Below, in pieces: positions 8,759-18,163 of a stretch of 64,000 bases of DNA (positions are counted from its first letter, which is position 1; the number at the start of each line of letters is the position of its first letter). Location of the stretch: assembly GCA_018266435.1 (NCBI GenBank), contig JAFEAL010000005.1, positions 186,001-250,000 on the forward strand, given 5' to 3'. The position numbers were made by a program, and so were the translations under genes. The notes beneath the pieces were generated by a model, which worked only from the letters and a program-made list of their open reading frames with translations, was not told the origin of the DNA and did no database searches. The DNA is from Bacteroidota bacterium. Lineage in GTDB: Bacteria > Bacteroidota > Bacteroidia > Cytophagales > Cyclobacteriaceae.

Positions 8759-10063
8759 CGAGACTTGAAGGAATTTTTTTGTGCCCTCAGTAACTTTAAA
8801 ATGATCGCTGATGCGGTGCCCCACCACCCATACAATTTCTCCACCCGAGGTCAACACGCTTACACGGTTTTTTTCTGCTACTGAAATTTTTTGATTGATT
8901 AAAAAATCACTAACCTTTTTTTTGTGGTTCATGCCCAGCGGGTAAAAATAATCGCCTGTCTTCCACTTACGCCATACAAGCGGAAACTGCAGGCGGGCCA
9001 AATCGAGCAAAGCGATTGAATTTCCTTTTGGTATTTCTGCCTCTTTTTTTTCAGAGAGGAGCAAGAGGCATCCCTCCAATTCTGCCTCAGTCTGATTTTT
9101 TTTGATTTTTAGTTCACTCCACTCGCCCTGATGTGGAGTGATAACCAATGCACTCCGGTCAATGACCAGTTCGTATTTTTTAGAAACAAATTTTTTTCCC
9201 GGCTGCTCACTGACTGACCGAATGATTTGGTTACATTGATCAAGATTAAAACCATAGTTTTTAATCAAATTCCACAAGACACCCTCGGGATGTTGAAAGA
9301 GCTTCAATCCTTTTTTTGAAAGATGTACCTGATCATTTTTCTCTGAACAAAATTTTTTCTTCCAATAAACGATTCCTGTTTGCATCAGTTCGTTGCTGCC
9401 GGTTATCTTTTCTATTGATTCGACAAATGAATTTTCGAGTGAAGGATTAATTTTTTTTAACTGGGGTAAAATTTTATGTCGGATAAAATTCCGTTGGTAA
9501 TCATCCGTGGCGTTACTTTTGTCTTCCCTCCACTTGAGTTTATTTTTTTTCACATACTCATCAATTTGTTTTCGAGTTGCAAACAACAACGGTCGGATAA
9601 TTTTTCCGGTATTCGGGGCAATTCCGTCCCAGCCCTCCAGGCCGGAGCCTCGGGCGAAATTGAGTAACACTGTTTCAATGGAATCATTTGCGTGGTGGGC
9701 CGTGGCCACCACATCAAACTGATGCGTAGCGGTCAGTTGCTGAAACCACGCATAACGCAACTCACGTGCAGCCATTTGAATTGAGAGTGAGTTTTGTTTA
9801 GCAAACAGCCGGGTATTAAACTTCTTGGTATAAAATGGAATGGATTTTTTTTGACAGAGTTTTTTTACAAACGCCTGGTCTTGATCAGCGTCTGCTCCGC
9901 GCAATTGAAAATGAGCGTGGGCAACAGCAAATCGAAAACCATTCTCAAGAAACAAATGAAACAGCGCCACTGAGTCTTTACCTCCACTCACAGCCAATAG
10001 AATATGGTCTTCACGCGTGCAAAGTCTTTTCTCGGCAATAAAGCGGATAAAACGCTGATTCAT
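8747..10063 (-). CDS. tilS: tRNA(Ile)-lysidine synthase
   Basis: A 438-residue enzyme that converts the wobble C34 of tRNA-Ile(CAU) to lysidine, so that it reads AUA and is charged with Ile. The N-terminal PP-loop ATP-binding motif SGGKDS lies near residue 27, followed by HAHFQLRGADAD and an ATAHHANDSIET block, as in TilS. A long C-terminal part contains the TilS substrate-binding domains. An upstream in-frame ATG would add 39 residues lying inside the neighbouring gene. I chose the ATG at 10063 because the next residues (MNQRFIRFI) begin the usual TilS helix and it falls 1 bp after the FMN-reductase stop codon. Confidence 0.93.
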   Translation of the reverse strand: MNQRFIRFIAEKRLCTREDHILLAVSGGKDSVALFHLFLENGFRFAVAHAHFQLRGADADQDQAFVKKLCQKKSIPFYTKKFNTRLFAKQNSLSIQMAARELRYAWFQQLTATHQFDVVATAHHANDSIETVLLNFARGSGLEGWDGIAPNTGKIIRPLLFATRKQIDEYVKKNKLKWREDKSNATDDYQRNFIRHKILPQLKKINPSLENSFVESIEKITGSNELMQTGIVYWKKKFCSEKNDQVHLSKKGLKLFQHPEGVLWNLIKNYGFNLDQCNQIIRSVSEQPGKKFVSKKYELVIDRSALVITPHQGEWSELKIKKNQTEAELEGCLLLLSEKKEAEIPKGNSIALLDLARLQFPLVWRKWKTGDYFYPLGMNHKKKVSDFLINQKISVAEKNRVSVLTSGGEIVWVVGHRISDHFKVTEGTKKFLQVSLVR

Positions 10064-10064
10064 G

Positions 10065-10622
10065 TCAACCCATTCTTTTTCTGGCCTCGATGCACCAAAG
10101 CAATTCGTTGATGAAGTGACTGGCCCGCTTATCGGTTCGTTCTTTATCCAGTGCCTGACCGGTGGCATCGAAGAGTTCATCTACTTTGGGAACCGGAAAC
10201 ATAGCCGGCACTGTCCATGCGCGTATTTTCCAAAGTGTAAACTGTAACGAAGTGATTACCTGCGTGCCGCCAAACACCCCGTCAGAAACAGTTGATAAGG
10301 CTACCGGTTTACGGTGCCACTCGTCATACAGTAGATCAATAATATTTTTGATACTGGCCGGATACCCTCCGTTGTATTCAGGAGTAACGATGATCACACC
10401 ATCGGCAGCCTTGACCTTGCCGGCAAACTCAAGCATTTTTTCTGAAGGATTTTTTTGAAATTTTAATCGTTCATTGAAAATCGGAAACTGGTATTCGTTA
10501 AGGTCGGCAATCTCAGCACTGGCTAGCTTATTTTCTTCTACGTATCTTTTGAAATAGAGCGCAGTACGATGGCTCAGTCGGCCTGAGCGAACACTCGATG
10601 AGATGATGACAAGGTGTGGCAT
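10065..10622 (-). CDS. NADPH-dependent FMN reductase family protein
   Basis: A 185-residue flavodoxin-like protein. SSSVRSGRLS near the N-terminus is the phosphate-binding loop for FMN. TPEYNGGYPASIKN at about residues 78-91 is the second flavin contact typical of the NADPH-dependent FMN reductase/azoreductase/chromate reductase group. It is a small cytoplasmic oxidoreductase whose physiological acceptor cannot be told from sequence. The stop codon is 1 bp from the tilS start, so the two are very likely cotranscribed, with this gene first. Confidence 0.85.
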   Translation of the reverse strand: MPHLVIISSSVRSGRLSHRTALYFKRYVEENKLASAEIADLNEYQFPIFNERLKFQKNPSEKMLEFAGKVKAADGVIIVTPEYNGGYPASIKNIIDLLYDEWHRKPVALSTVSDGVFGGTQVITSLQFTLWKIRAWTVPAMFPVPKVDELFDATGQALDKERTDKRASHFINELLWCIEARKRMG

Positions 10623-10688
10623 ACAGTATAAAGTTGTGTCTTAAAATTAATGGTTTTTTATATCTTACGGGTTAAAGCCCAAAATTAC

Positions 10689-12149
10689 ATGAAGCCACTG
10701 ATCACACCACTATTAGTTTTAGTTTCAATTTTATGCTGGGCGCAAGAAAGTGACTTGCCCAACGATTTTTTATCAAAAACATTTTACCGCGAGCGAAGAG
10801 AAAAACTGCGCGAAAAGCTTCCGGCTCATTCGGTGGCTGTTTTTTTTGCCAACCCGGTGCGCAACCGGTCAAATGATGTAGACTTTGTTTACCATCAGGA
10901 TCCGGATTTTTATTACCTCACCGGTTACAAAGAACCCGATGCGCTGCTGCTCGTCTTTAAAGATCAGCAAATTTCTGCCAACGGAACGACCTACAATGAA
11001 GTCATTTTTGTGCAGCCGAGAAACGAACTACGTGAAATGTGGACCGGGCGCAGGCTCGGTGAAAAAGGGGTAAAAGAAAACCTGGGGTTCAGTCAGGCAT
11101 TTAATAATTCAGTTTTTAAAAAATACAATATCGATTTTTCAAAATTTGCGTCCATTCTCTTTTTTGATTTTAAAAACGATGTGCGCGACAACCCGCGCGA
11201 TTCGTCTGACTTGTTTAACCTCATCGCACAATTTAAAACTAAAGTCAACTACCCCGATGCCGGCCATCCCACGCTTACAGTAGAACCTAAGAAAAACAAC
11301 CTTGACATAAGCGGTCTGGAACCAATCATGGACAATCTACGCGGCATCAAAACAAACGAAGAAATTGAATTGGTTAGAAAAGCTGTTCGTATTTCTTGTG
11401 CCGGGCAAGTGGAAGTGATGAAAGCCATTAAACCCGGCATGAGCGAGCGCGAGATTCAGGGCATTCATGAATTTGTCTTTAAAAAATACCAGGCCGAAGA
11501 TGTGGGTTACCCCTCCATTGTTGGGGCTGGCCACAATGGCTGCATTTTGCACTACGAAGAAAACTACAAGCCCAGTATTTCAAACAAAGAATTGATTTTG
11601 ATGGATTTAGGAGCCGAGTACCGTGGCTATACGGCTGACATTACGCGCACCATTCCGGTCAATGGAAAATTTTCGCCTGAACAAAAACAGATTTATGAAT
11701 TGGTGCTGAAAGCACAAGAAGAGGCTATGAAAATATGTAAGCCTGGCACTTCCTTCCAGGAAGTGTACCTGGCCACTCGCACGGTGATTAACAAGGGTCT
11801 GAAAGAGTTGGGTATTCTGCAGAATGAAACCGACAGGCACATGTACTACCCGCACGGCTGCACCCACCACATCGGGCTGGATGTGCACGACCGGGGGCCG
11901 TATGAAAAACTGCAGGAAGGAATGATGATCACGATTGAGCCAGGCATTTATATTCCCGAAAACTCACCTTGTGACAAAAAATGGTGGGGTATAGCTGTGC
12001 GCATTGAAGACGATTACCTCATTACCCAAGATGGCTACGAACACTTGTCAGCCGCGGCACCACGCACCGTTAAAGACGTAGAGGCCATGATGAAGCAGCC
12101 TAGCGCGCTGGATGATTTTGTACTACCAGAGTTGGATAAGAAGAATTGA
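10689..12149 (+). CDS. exported Xaa-Pro aminopeptidase (M24B, aminopeptidase P)
   Basis: A 486-residue dimetal peptidase that removes an N-terminal residue next to proline. The N-terminal creatinase-like domain (about residues 25-190) begins with SKTFYRERREKLRE. The M24 pita-bread domain carries the usual metal ligands: Asp in LMDLGAEYRGYTAD (two Asp), His in PHGCTHHIG, Glu in TIEPGIY and Glu in RIEDDY. I took the start at 10689 because it gives a classical signal peptide (MKPLITPLLVLVSILCWAQ). A frame extension from 10650 would put 13 extra residues in front of it. It would act in the periplasm. The divergent FMN-reductase gene starts 66 bp upstream. Confidence 0.9.
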   Translation: MKPLITPLLVLVSILCWAQESDLPNDFLSKTFYRERREKLREKLPAHSVAVFFANPVRNRSNDVDFVYHQDPDFYYLTGYKEPDALLLVFKDQQISANGTTYNEVIFVQPRNELREMWTGRRLGEKGVKENLGFSQAFNNSVFKKYNIDFSKFASILFFDFKNDVRDNPRDSSDLFNLIAQFKTKVNYPDAGHPTLTVEPKKNNLDISGLEPIMDNLRGIKTNEEIELVRKAVRISCAGQVEVMKAIKPGMSEREIQGIHEFVFKKYQAEDVGYPSIVGAGHNGCILHYEENYKPSISNKELILMDLGAEYRGYTADITRTIPVNGKFSPEQKQIYELVLKAQEEAMKICKPGTSFQEVYLATRTVINKGLKELGILQNETDRHMYYPHGCTHHIGLDVHDRGPYEKLQEGMMITIEPGIYIPENSPCDKKWWGIAVRIEDDYLITQDGYEHLSAAAPRTVKDVEAMMKQPSALDDFVLPELDKKN

Positions 12150-12213
12150 CGACTGAAAAATTGTTTATATTCTTTTCCTTTTTCTAACTTAGAGAATACA
12201 ATTCTTTCCTAGT

Positions 12214-12990
12214 ATGCTACAAATTATCCGAAGTTTTGGGTTGATCATCAACTACAAGACTTTTATCATTACTTTTTTATCGATTGTTTCAAGCGGAGTA
12301 TGTTTTCATTTTGGGTGGCTCGCCCGCTTTCCGGATATGCTGGTAGGGGTCGCGATTGTATTTCCTGTGGTGTTCAGCATTGGATCTGCCTACACCCGCA
12401 GGGAAACAGCGCTGCAACGATTCTCTGATTTTAAAGGACATGCCATTGCCGTATATTATGCTTCGCGCGACTGGGCATCTAACAAAGAAAATGACCTGGC
12501 TTTACAAACCCGCCAGTTAGTGCGCGAAATGCTAATCACACTAGAAGCCATGTTAAAGTCAAAATCCAAGGCTGAGTGGGATGGTCATGAAAAAATTATT
12601 TACGAGCAATTTTCAAAAATCTCGATACTCACCATGCAGTTTCGCAATTTTGGTGTGCAAAGCGGAGAGATTTCGCGCGTGAGCCAATACATCAGCAAAA
12701 TGATTATTGCATTGGATAACATGCGCATCATTCACCGCTACCGCACTCCGGTTACTTTGCGCGCTTACAGCAAGGTTTTCATTTACACATTTCCCATTAT
12801 TTACGGTCCTTACTTTGCCAGTACCTTCCGCGATTTCTCGGCTCAACTGGAGTATGTGATGCCGGTACTCTATAGTTTTATTTTGGTCAGCCTGGATAAT
12901 ATTCAAGATCACTTGGAAAATCCGTTTGACGATGTGGGCGAAGACGATATTGTGATTGATGTAGAAGAAACTATCCAGTTTCTCTCCTGA
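12214..12990 (+). CDS. bestrophin-like membrane protein
   Basis: A 258-residue protein with hydrophobic segments near residues 18-36, 42-60, 188-206 and 215-230, and a long polar helical part between the second and third. Just after the last helix it has SLDNIQDHLENPFDD. This resembles the conserved end of bestrophins (helix, then I..PF, then an acidic patch), and the FSIGSAYTRRE region after helix 2 also fits. Bestrophins are pentameric anion channels. The match is by pattern only, so this could be another four-helix family. It stands alone, convergent with the GNAT gene, the two stop codons abutting at 12990/12991. Confidence 0.45.
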   Translation: MLQIIRSFGLIINYKTFIITFLSIVSSGVCFHFGWLARFPDMLVGVAIVFPVVFSIGSAYTRRETALQRFSDFKGHAIAVYYASRDWASNKENDLALQTRQLVREMLITLEAMLKSKSKAEWDGHEKIIYEQFSKISILTMQFRNFGVQSGEISRVSQYISKMIIALDNMRIIHRYRTPVTLRAYSKVFIYTFPIIYGPYFASTFRDFSAQLEYVMPVLYSFILVSLDNIQDHLENPFDDVGEDDIVIDVEETIQFLS

Positions 12991-13506
12991 TCAAAGCACC
13001 ATTTCCAGCAAAGCTACTTTTAGGTTTCGGTTCTGAACGGCCAACTCAGTTTGGCAGCCGGTGGTATAAAACTCAATGAATCTGAATCCGAATTTTTTAT
13101 AGTACTCAATTATTTTTGGATTGTCGCCCCACGTGTCCATACGAATCGATTTTTTTCCTATCGACAAGGCATAGTCAATCACCCACGTTACAATTTTTTT
13201 GAAATGGTTTTGACCGTGATGTGCGGGATTTACCACTACGCGGTGAATGTAGAGGGCACGACCATCTTCTTTTTCCTGCCAAATAAACGGGTCTGAATTC
13301 AGCACACTGAAAATACAAACTATCTCCCGGTTGATTACAATTTTATATTGCCTCTTTGAATCAATGTCTTGTTGAAGTATGTCTTTATCAAACCCGTTCC
13401 ACGGGATATAGTTATTCCTTTTTTGATACGCAATGGCTTCTTCAAATAGCCAATAGACTACCGGGAGATCAGCCGGGTTGGTATTGATGATTTGGTAATC
13501 GCTCAT
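12991..13506 (-). CDS. GNAT family N-acetyltransferase
   Basis: A 171-residue protein with the GNAT fold. The acetyl-CoA segment is VVNPAHHGQNHFKKIVTWVI near residues 91-110, a looser form of the R/QxxGxG/A loop. It is followed by a KSIRMDTWGDNPKIIEYYKKFGF block, the usual motif B. The acceptor is unknown. Its first 4 bp overlap the end of the upstream OmpA gene (13503-13506), so they are probably cotranscribed. Confidence 0.8.
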   Translation of the reverse strand: MSDYQIINTNPADLPVVYWLFEEAIAYQKRNNYIPWNGFDKDILQQDIDSKRQYKIVINREIVCIFSVLNSDPFIWQEKEDGRALYIHRVVVNPAHHGQNHFKKIVTWVIDYALSIGKKSIRMDTWGDNPKIIEYYKKFGFRFIEFYTTGCQTELAVQNRNLKVALLEMVL

Positions 13507-15470
13507 CTGAATCTGGCCAGCTCAAACTCCACCCGTCTGTTCAGTTGTCTGTCTTCTTCGGTTTTTTCTTCTACCAAAGGTTTTGCGCTTCCATACCCAA
13601 CGGCTTCAATCCGTACATCTTCCAGTTTAAATTCTTTGATCAGGTAATTTTTTATGGCATCGGCACGGTCTTGCGAAAGCTTCAGGTTCAGTTGTTCGTC
13701 TCCCGATGAATCCGTATGGCCGGCAATTTTTAATTTTTCGTTGGGGTGGTCTATCAAAAAATTTCCAAGTTTAGCCAGGTCGCTGTGCATCTCTTTCAGG
13801 ATATCGGCTTTCCCGTTTTCAAATTCAAGCGATTTAAAAGCGATTTTGCTTTCAATCGGTTCGGCTGTGATTGTTTTTTTGACGTGGCCATCCATATAAA
13901 AAAGCTGTTCGATGCGGAAAAAATCATCGCCCTGAATGATGAGTAAATAGTTTCTTTTGTTGATCAACTGAAAATCGTACGTTCCGTCTTCACGTAAAAA
14001 TTTGGGAGCGATTTCCACTCCTTGGTCCAGGTCGATAATAGAAACAATTCCTTTCAATATGGGTTTACCGTTTTGATCTAACACAATTCCTGAAAAATTA
14101 ACCACAGCCTCAGGGTGTGCTTCCATCGGTACTGGAAATGAAAACAGATCCAGGTTTTTGATGTCGTCTTGCGAAGAGCGGGCATAATACAAATCATGAC
14201 TTTTAGAGTCGATGGTGAAGTAGTATTCACTTCCAGCCCCATTCACCAGCGGCCCGATGTTTTGCGGCTCGCCCCAGCCGTTTTTCTGTTGGTAGGATTT
14301 GTAGATATCAAAATCGCCAAAGTTGAGCGGGTGTCCGTCTGAACTGAAATACAGTACATTGAAGGTATGATGAAAGAACGGGCTCACTTCGCTTTTCACG
14401 GTGTTGACGATGGGGCCCAGGTTTTTTGCCGGGCTCCAGTTTCCTTTTTTGTCTTTCACAGAAAAATAAATGTCCGACAGCCCAAACCCACCTGCCCGGT
14501 TGCTGGCAAAAAAAAGGGTATCACCACTATGACTCACAGAGGGGTGCGACTCCCATCCGGTGCTGTTTACATTCGTTCCAAGATTTTTTACATCACTCCA
14601 CACGCTGTCATTGTTTAGAGAGGCAACATACAAATCGCAACTGCCCAGTGTGCCCGGAGCATTACACCGCGAGAAATACAAATATTTTCCATCGAGACTC
14701 AAGCATGCCGAGCCTTCGTTGTATGGGGTATTGATGGTTTTAAACCCTTCGGCCTGTGTCCACTCACCATCTATTTTCGATGAATAAAAAATATCTTCGT
14801 CATACGCGCGCTGCTTGTGCTTGTTTCGCTTAGAGGTAAAGAGTAGAATATAATCCACATTGCCTATAGCAGGCCCATAATCTTCTTTGTCGGAATTAAT
14901 GCGATCGCCCATAGAAGTTAAGACCGAATGGGGAGGGCGGAGGGTATCAATTTCTTTTCGGTAGTTTACCAGTTCATAATAATCTTGCAGTGGCACGTAG
15001 TATTTTTTTTTATCGGTCTCAGCCGAATCGTATTTTTTGTAGAGTTGGCTGATATCAATGCCTTGCCGATGGTGCTTCAGGGCAAGTTTGTACAACAAAA
15101 TGGCTTCTCCTTTTTGCCCATACTTTTCCGAAAGCTGAGCCAACCTCCAAATCATGGGTACGTTTTTCGAAAAATTATCAATGCCGAATTTTCCAACGTA
15201 CTCCCGAAGAGCGGAATACATTTCAGATGCACGATTAGAAGTTTCCAGTTGCTTGATATGCTTGAGTGCGCTGGCATCGTAATAAAAACGAACTTTGTTA
15301 ACGTTGGGGAAATCAAAAAAACCGGATTGACTATAAGAAGTGAGCGAATCGTTCAATTGAATCGTTTCATTCTTTTTAAACTTTTTTTTCTGTGCAAACA
15401 GCCTTCCTGCAAAAACGGAAAGCAAAATCAGCATAAGGAGTGATGTTATCTTGAGTAAAGGCCGGCTCAT
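13503..15470 (-). CDS. OmpA-family protein with PD40 propeller and CarboxypepD-like domain (PorE-like)
   Basis: A 655-residue exported protein with a signal peptide ending AGRLFAQ near residue 26. An alpha-helical TPR-like part covers about 50-180. A beta-propeller of PD40/WD40-like repeats (SLDGKYLYFSR, SHSGDTLFFAS, HHTFNVLYFSSDG) covers about 200-440. A carboxypeptidase-regulatory-like domain (FSGIVLDQNGKPI) covers about 455-525, and a C-terminal OmpA peptidoglycan-binding domain has IAGHTDSSGDEQLNLKLSQ near 585. The same domain order is described for PorE of Porphyromonas, a type IX secretion component. PorE is a lipoprotein, whereas this protein lacks a lipobox, and no porP-like gene is next to it. 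It may instead be a paralogous envelope anchor. Confidence 0.8.
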   Translation of the reverse strand: MSRPLLKITSLLMLILLSVFAGRLFAQKKKFKKNETIQLNDSLTSYSQSGFFDFPNVNKVRFYYDASALKHIKQLETSNRASEMYSALREYVGKFGIDNFSKNVPMIWRLAQLSEKYGQKGEAILLYKLALKHHRQGIDISQLYKKYDSAETDKKKYYVPLQDYYELVNYRKEIDTLRPPHSVLTSMGDRINSDKEDYGPAIGNVDYILLFTSKRNKHKQRAYDEDIFYSSKIDGEWTQAEGFKTINTPYNEGSACLSLDGKYLYFSRCNAPGTLGSCDLYVASLNNDSVWSDVKNLGTNVNSTGWESHPSVSHSGDTLFFASNRAGGFGLSDIYFSVKDKKGNWSPAKNLGPIVNTVKSEVSPFFHHTFNVLYFSSDGHPLNFGDFDIYKSYQQKNGWGEPQNIGPLVNGAGSEYYFTIDSKSHDLYYARSSQDDIKNLDLFSFPVPMEAHPEAVVNFSGIVLDQNGKPILKGIVSIIDLDQGVEIAPKFLREDGTYDFQLINKRNYLLIIQGDDFFRIEQLFYMDGHVKKTITAEPIESKIAFKSLEFENGKADILKEMHSDLAKLGNFLIDHPNEKLKIAGHTDSSGDEQLNLKLSQDRADAIKNYLIKEFKLEDVRIEAVGYGSAKPLVEEKTEEDRQLNRRVEFELARFR

Positions 15471-15620
15471 CTATGGTAAAATGGCTAAAAAAAACGGATT
15501 ACCAATGACATTTTAACCTTAAACTAACGTAAAACCTCTTGGCATGTGTATTGACTGATATAGGTAACGTCTAAAATTTATTGCACGCACAGCTATTTTG
15601 TGTCAAATTGGCATTGATTT

Positions 15621-18077
15621 ATGTTTAAAGAAACCATATTGGCTCCTGTTGAGCCGCAAGAAACTGAAGAATTGATTCAACTGATTAATCCTGAAAAGGA
15701 TTTGGAGTTGCGACCAGAAGATCTTCCCGAAGAAATTTCAATTCTTCCCATTAAGAATACGGTATTGTTTCCCGGAGTTATTATTCCGATCACCGTTACC
15801 CGGCAAAAATCCATTCGCCTGATTAAGAAAGCCTACCAGGGCAACCGGATTATTGGTGTGGTGGCGCAAAAGAATAAACAAGCTGAAGAACCTTCTACCG
15901 ATGATTTGTATCGCTTTGGCACCATTGCACGCATCATCAAAATGCTGGTGCTACCCGATGGAAATACCACGATCATCATTCAGGGAAAAAATCGTTTCGC
16001 CATCAAAGAATATACGGGAGAAGAACCTTTTCTTATGGCCCGAATAGAATTGCAAACTGAGCCGATACTTGATTTGAAAAGCAAAGAAGTAACAGCCCTG
16101 GTGCAGTCATTGAAAGATGCAGCTTCAAAAATTTTACACCTCAATCCCGAAATTCCGCAAGAAGCCCAGGTAGCCCTTGACAACATCAGCAGCACGGCAT
16201 TTTTAGTTCACTTTCTTTCGTCTAACCTGAACGTAGATGTAGCCGAAAAGCAAAAAATTCTTGAGGTCAATAACATTATAGACCGGGGCACACTGCTGTT
16301 GCAATACATGCTGAAAGAAATTCAGATGCTGGAGATCAAGCATGAGATTCAGAAAAAAGTGCATACAGATATCGATCAGCAACAACGCGATTATTTTTTA
16401 CGTCAACAAATAAAAGTACTGCAAGATGAGCTGGGCTACGATGGCCCCGACAAAGAAATTGAAAAACTGCGTAAACGAGGAGCCGAAAAAAAATGGTCGA
16501 AGACAGCAGCAGATCACTTTAATAAAGAGTTAGACAAACTGCAGCGCACCAATCCGCAAGCTCCTGATTTTCCGGTGATGATGAACTACGTTGAGTTTAT
16601 GCTAGACTTGCCATGGGAAGAATACACTCAAGATGATTTTGACCTGAAGAAAGCCAAAAAGATTTTAGATAAAGATCATTTTGGGTTGGAAAAAGTAAAG
16701 ACACGCATTTTAGAATACCTCGCGGTCATCAAACTCAAGCAAGATATGAAAGGCCCGATCTTGTGCTTGTATGGTCCGCCCGGGGTTGGAAAAACTTCGT
16801 TGGGCAAATCCATTGCCAAAGCACTGGGTAGAAATTATGTGCGTATGAGTTTGGGCGGCCTGCACGATGAAGCCGAAATTCGCGGCCACCGCAAAACATA
16901 TATTGGAGCAATGCCGGGTAAGGTGTTGCAGAACATCAAAAAAGCAAAATCATCCAACCCGGTCTTTGTGTTAGATGAAATTGATAAAGTGCGAACCGAT
17001 TTCAGGGGAGACCCGTCATCGGCCTTGCTCGAGGTGCTTGACCCTGAGCAGAACAATGCGTTTGGCGATAATTACCTGGAAGTAGAGTACGATTTATCAA
17101 AAGTGCTTTTCATAGCTACAGCCAATTCACTTGACACGATTCAACCGGCTTTGCGCGACCGCATGGAGATTATTGAACTGTCGGGCTACACGGTAGAAGA
17201 AAAATTGCAGATTGCCATTAAGCACTTGGTTCCCAAACAAGTAAAAGAACATGGCCTCAAACCGGCCGATGTAACCTTTACCAAAGATGGGATTTTAAAA
17301 ATCATTGAAGCTTACACACGCGAATCAGGTGTGCGTAACCTGGAACGGAAGATTGGCTCAGTCGTGCGTCATTTGGCAAAAGCAAAAGCAATGGAAGAAA
17401 AACTTCCGAATACCATTGATGAAAAAGAAGTGATAAAAATTCTCGGAGCAGAAGTATTTGATGAGGAAATATACCAGGGCAACGATGTGGCAGGGGTAGT
17501 AACCGGTTTGGCCTGGACACAGGTGGGCGGAGATATTTTATTTGTGGAATCAAGCGTGAGCAAAGGCAAAGGCACCATTACCATCTCCGGACAGTTGGGC
17601 GATGTAATGAAAGAATCAGCCACTGCGGCATTGTCGTATTTAAAAGCCAATGCCGACTCGTTAAATATCGATCATCGCGTGTTTCAAAATTACGACCTGC
17701 ACATTCACGTGCCGGCCGGTGCGGTGCCAAAAGATGGCCCATCGGCAGGCATCACCATGCTTACCTCATTGGCTTCTACTTTTACCCAGCGAAAAGTAAA
17801 ATCACATTTAGCCATGACCGGTGAAATCACACTGCGCGGAAAAGTGTTGCCGGTAGGCGGCATCAAAGAGAAAATTTTAGCCGCTAAGCGAAGCGGCATC
17901 AAAGAAATCATTCTCAGTACAAAAAATAAACGCGACATCAGTGAGATAGAAAAACCGTATATCAAAGGATTGTCGTTTCATTATGTAGACTCGGTAGATC
18001 AGGTTTTAAAAACTGCTCTGCTCAAAGAAAAAGTGGCGCACCCGATCAGCTTTAGTTTACCTGAAGTAAAAGGATGA
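15621..18077 (+). CDS. lon: ATP-dependent protease La (Lon)
   Basis: An 818-residue AAA+ serine protease that degrades misfolded and regulatory proteins in the cytoplasm. The N-terminal substrate-recognition domain (about residues 40-240) starts at [13 protein letters not shown]. Walker A is G385-PPGVG-K391-T. Walker B is FVLDEIDK. The protease domain has the Ser-Lys dyad S708 (in KDGPSAG) and K751 (in GGIKEK). All parts are intact. The gene is alone upstream of hslU, 86 bp apart on the same strand. Confidence 0.97.
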   Translation: MFKETILAPVEPQETEELIQLINPEKDLELRPEDLPEEISILPIKNTVLFPGVIIPITVTRQKSIRLIKKAYQGNRIIGVVAQKNKQAEEPSTDDLYRFGTIARIIKMLVLPDGNTTIIIQGKNRFAIKEYTGEEPFLMARIELQTEPILDLKSKEVTALVQSLKDAASKILHLNPEIPQEAQVALDNISSTAFLVHFLSSNLNVDVAEKQKILEVNNIIDRGTLLLQYMLKEIQMLEIKHEIQKKVHTDIDQQQRDYFLRQQIKVLQDELGYDGPDKEIEKLRKRGAEKKWSKTAADHFNKELDKLQRTNPQAPDFPVMMNYVEFMLDLPWEEYTQDDFDLKKAKKILDKDHFGLEKVKTRILEYLAVIKLKQDMKGPILCLYGPPGVGKTSLGKSIAKALGRNYVRMSLGGLHDEAEIRGHRKTYIGAMPGKVLQNIKKAKSSNPVFVLDEIDKVRTDFRGDPSSALLEVLDPEQNNAFGDNYLEVEYDLSKVLFIATANSLDTIQPALRDRMEIIELSGYTVEEKLQIAIKHLVPKQVKEHGLKPADVTFTKDGILKIIEAYTRESGVRNLERKIGSVVRHLAKAKAMEEKLPNTIDEKEVIKILGAEVFDEEIYQGNDVAGVVTGLAWTQVGGDILFVESSVSKGKGTITISGQLGDVMKESATAALSYLKANADSLNIDHRVFQNYDLHIHVPAGAVPKDGPSAGITMLTSLASTFTQRKVKSHLAMTGEITLRGKVLPVGGIKEKILAAKRSGIKEIILSTKNKRDISEIEKPYIKGLSFHYVDSVDQVLKTALLKEKVAHPISFSLPEVKG

Positions 18078-18163
18078 CCTCCATCAATTACCTGAAGTTA
18101 AGCGATGGTAAAATTTTGCCTCTTAGTTGTTGATTGATCAAATTGAAATAACAAACCCGTCAC

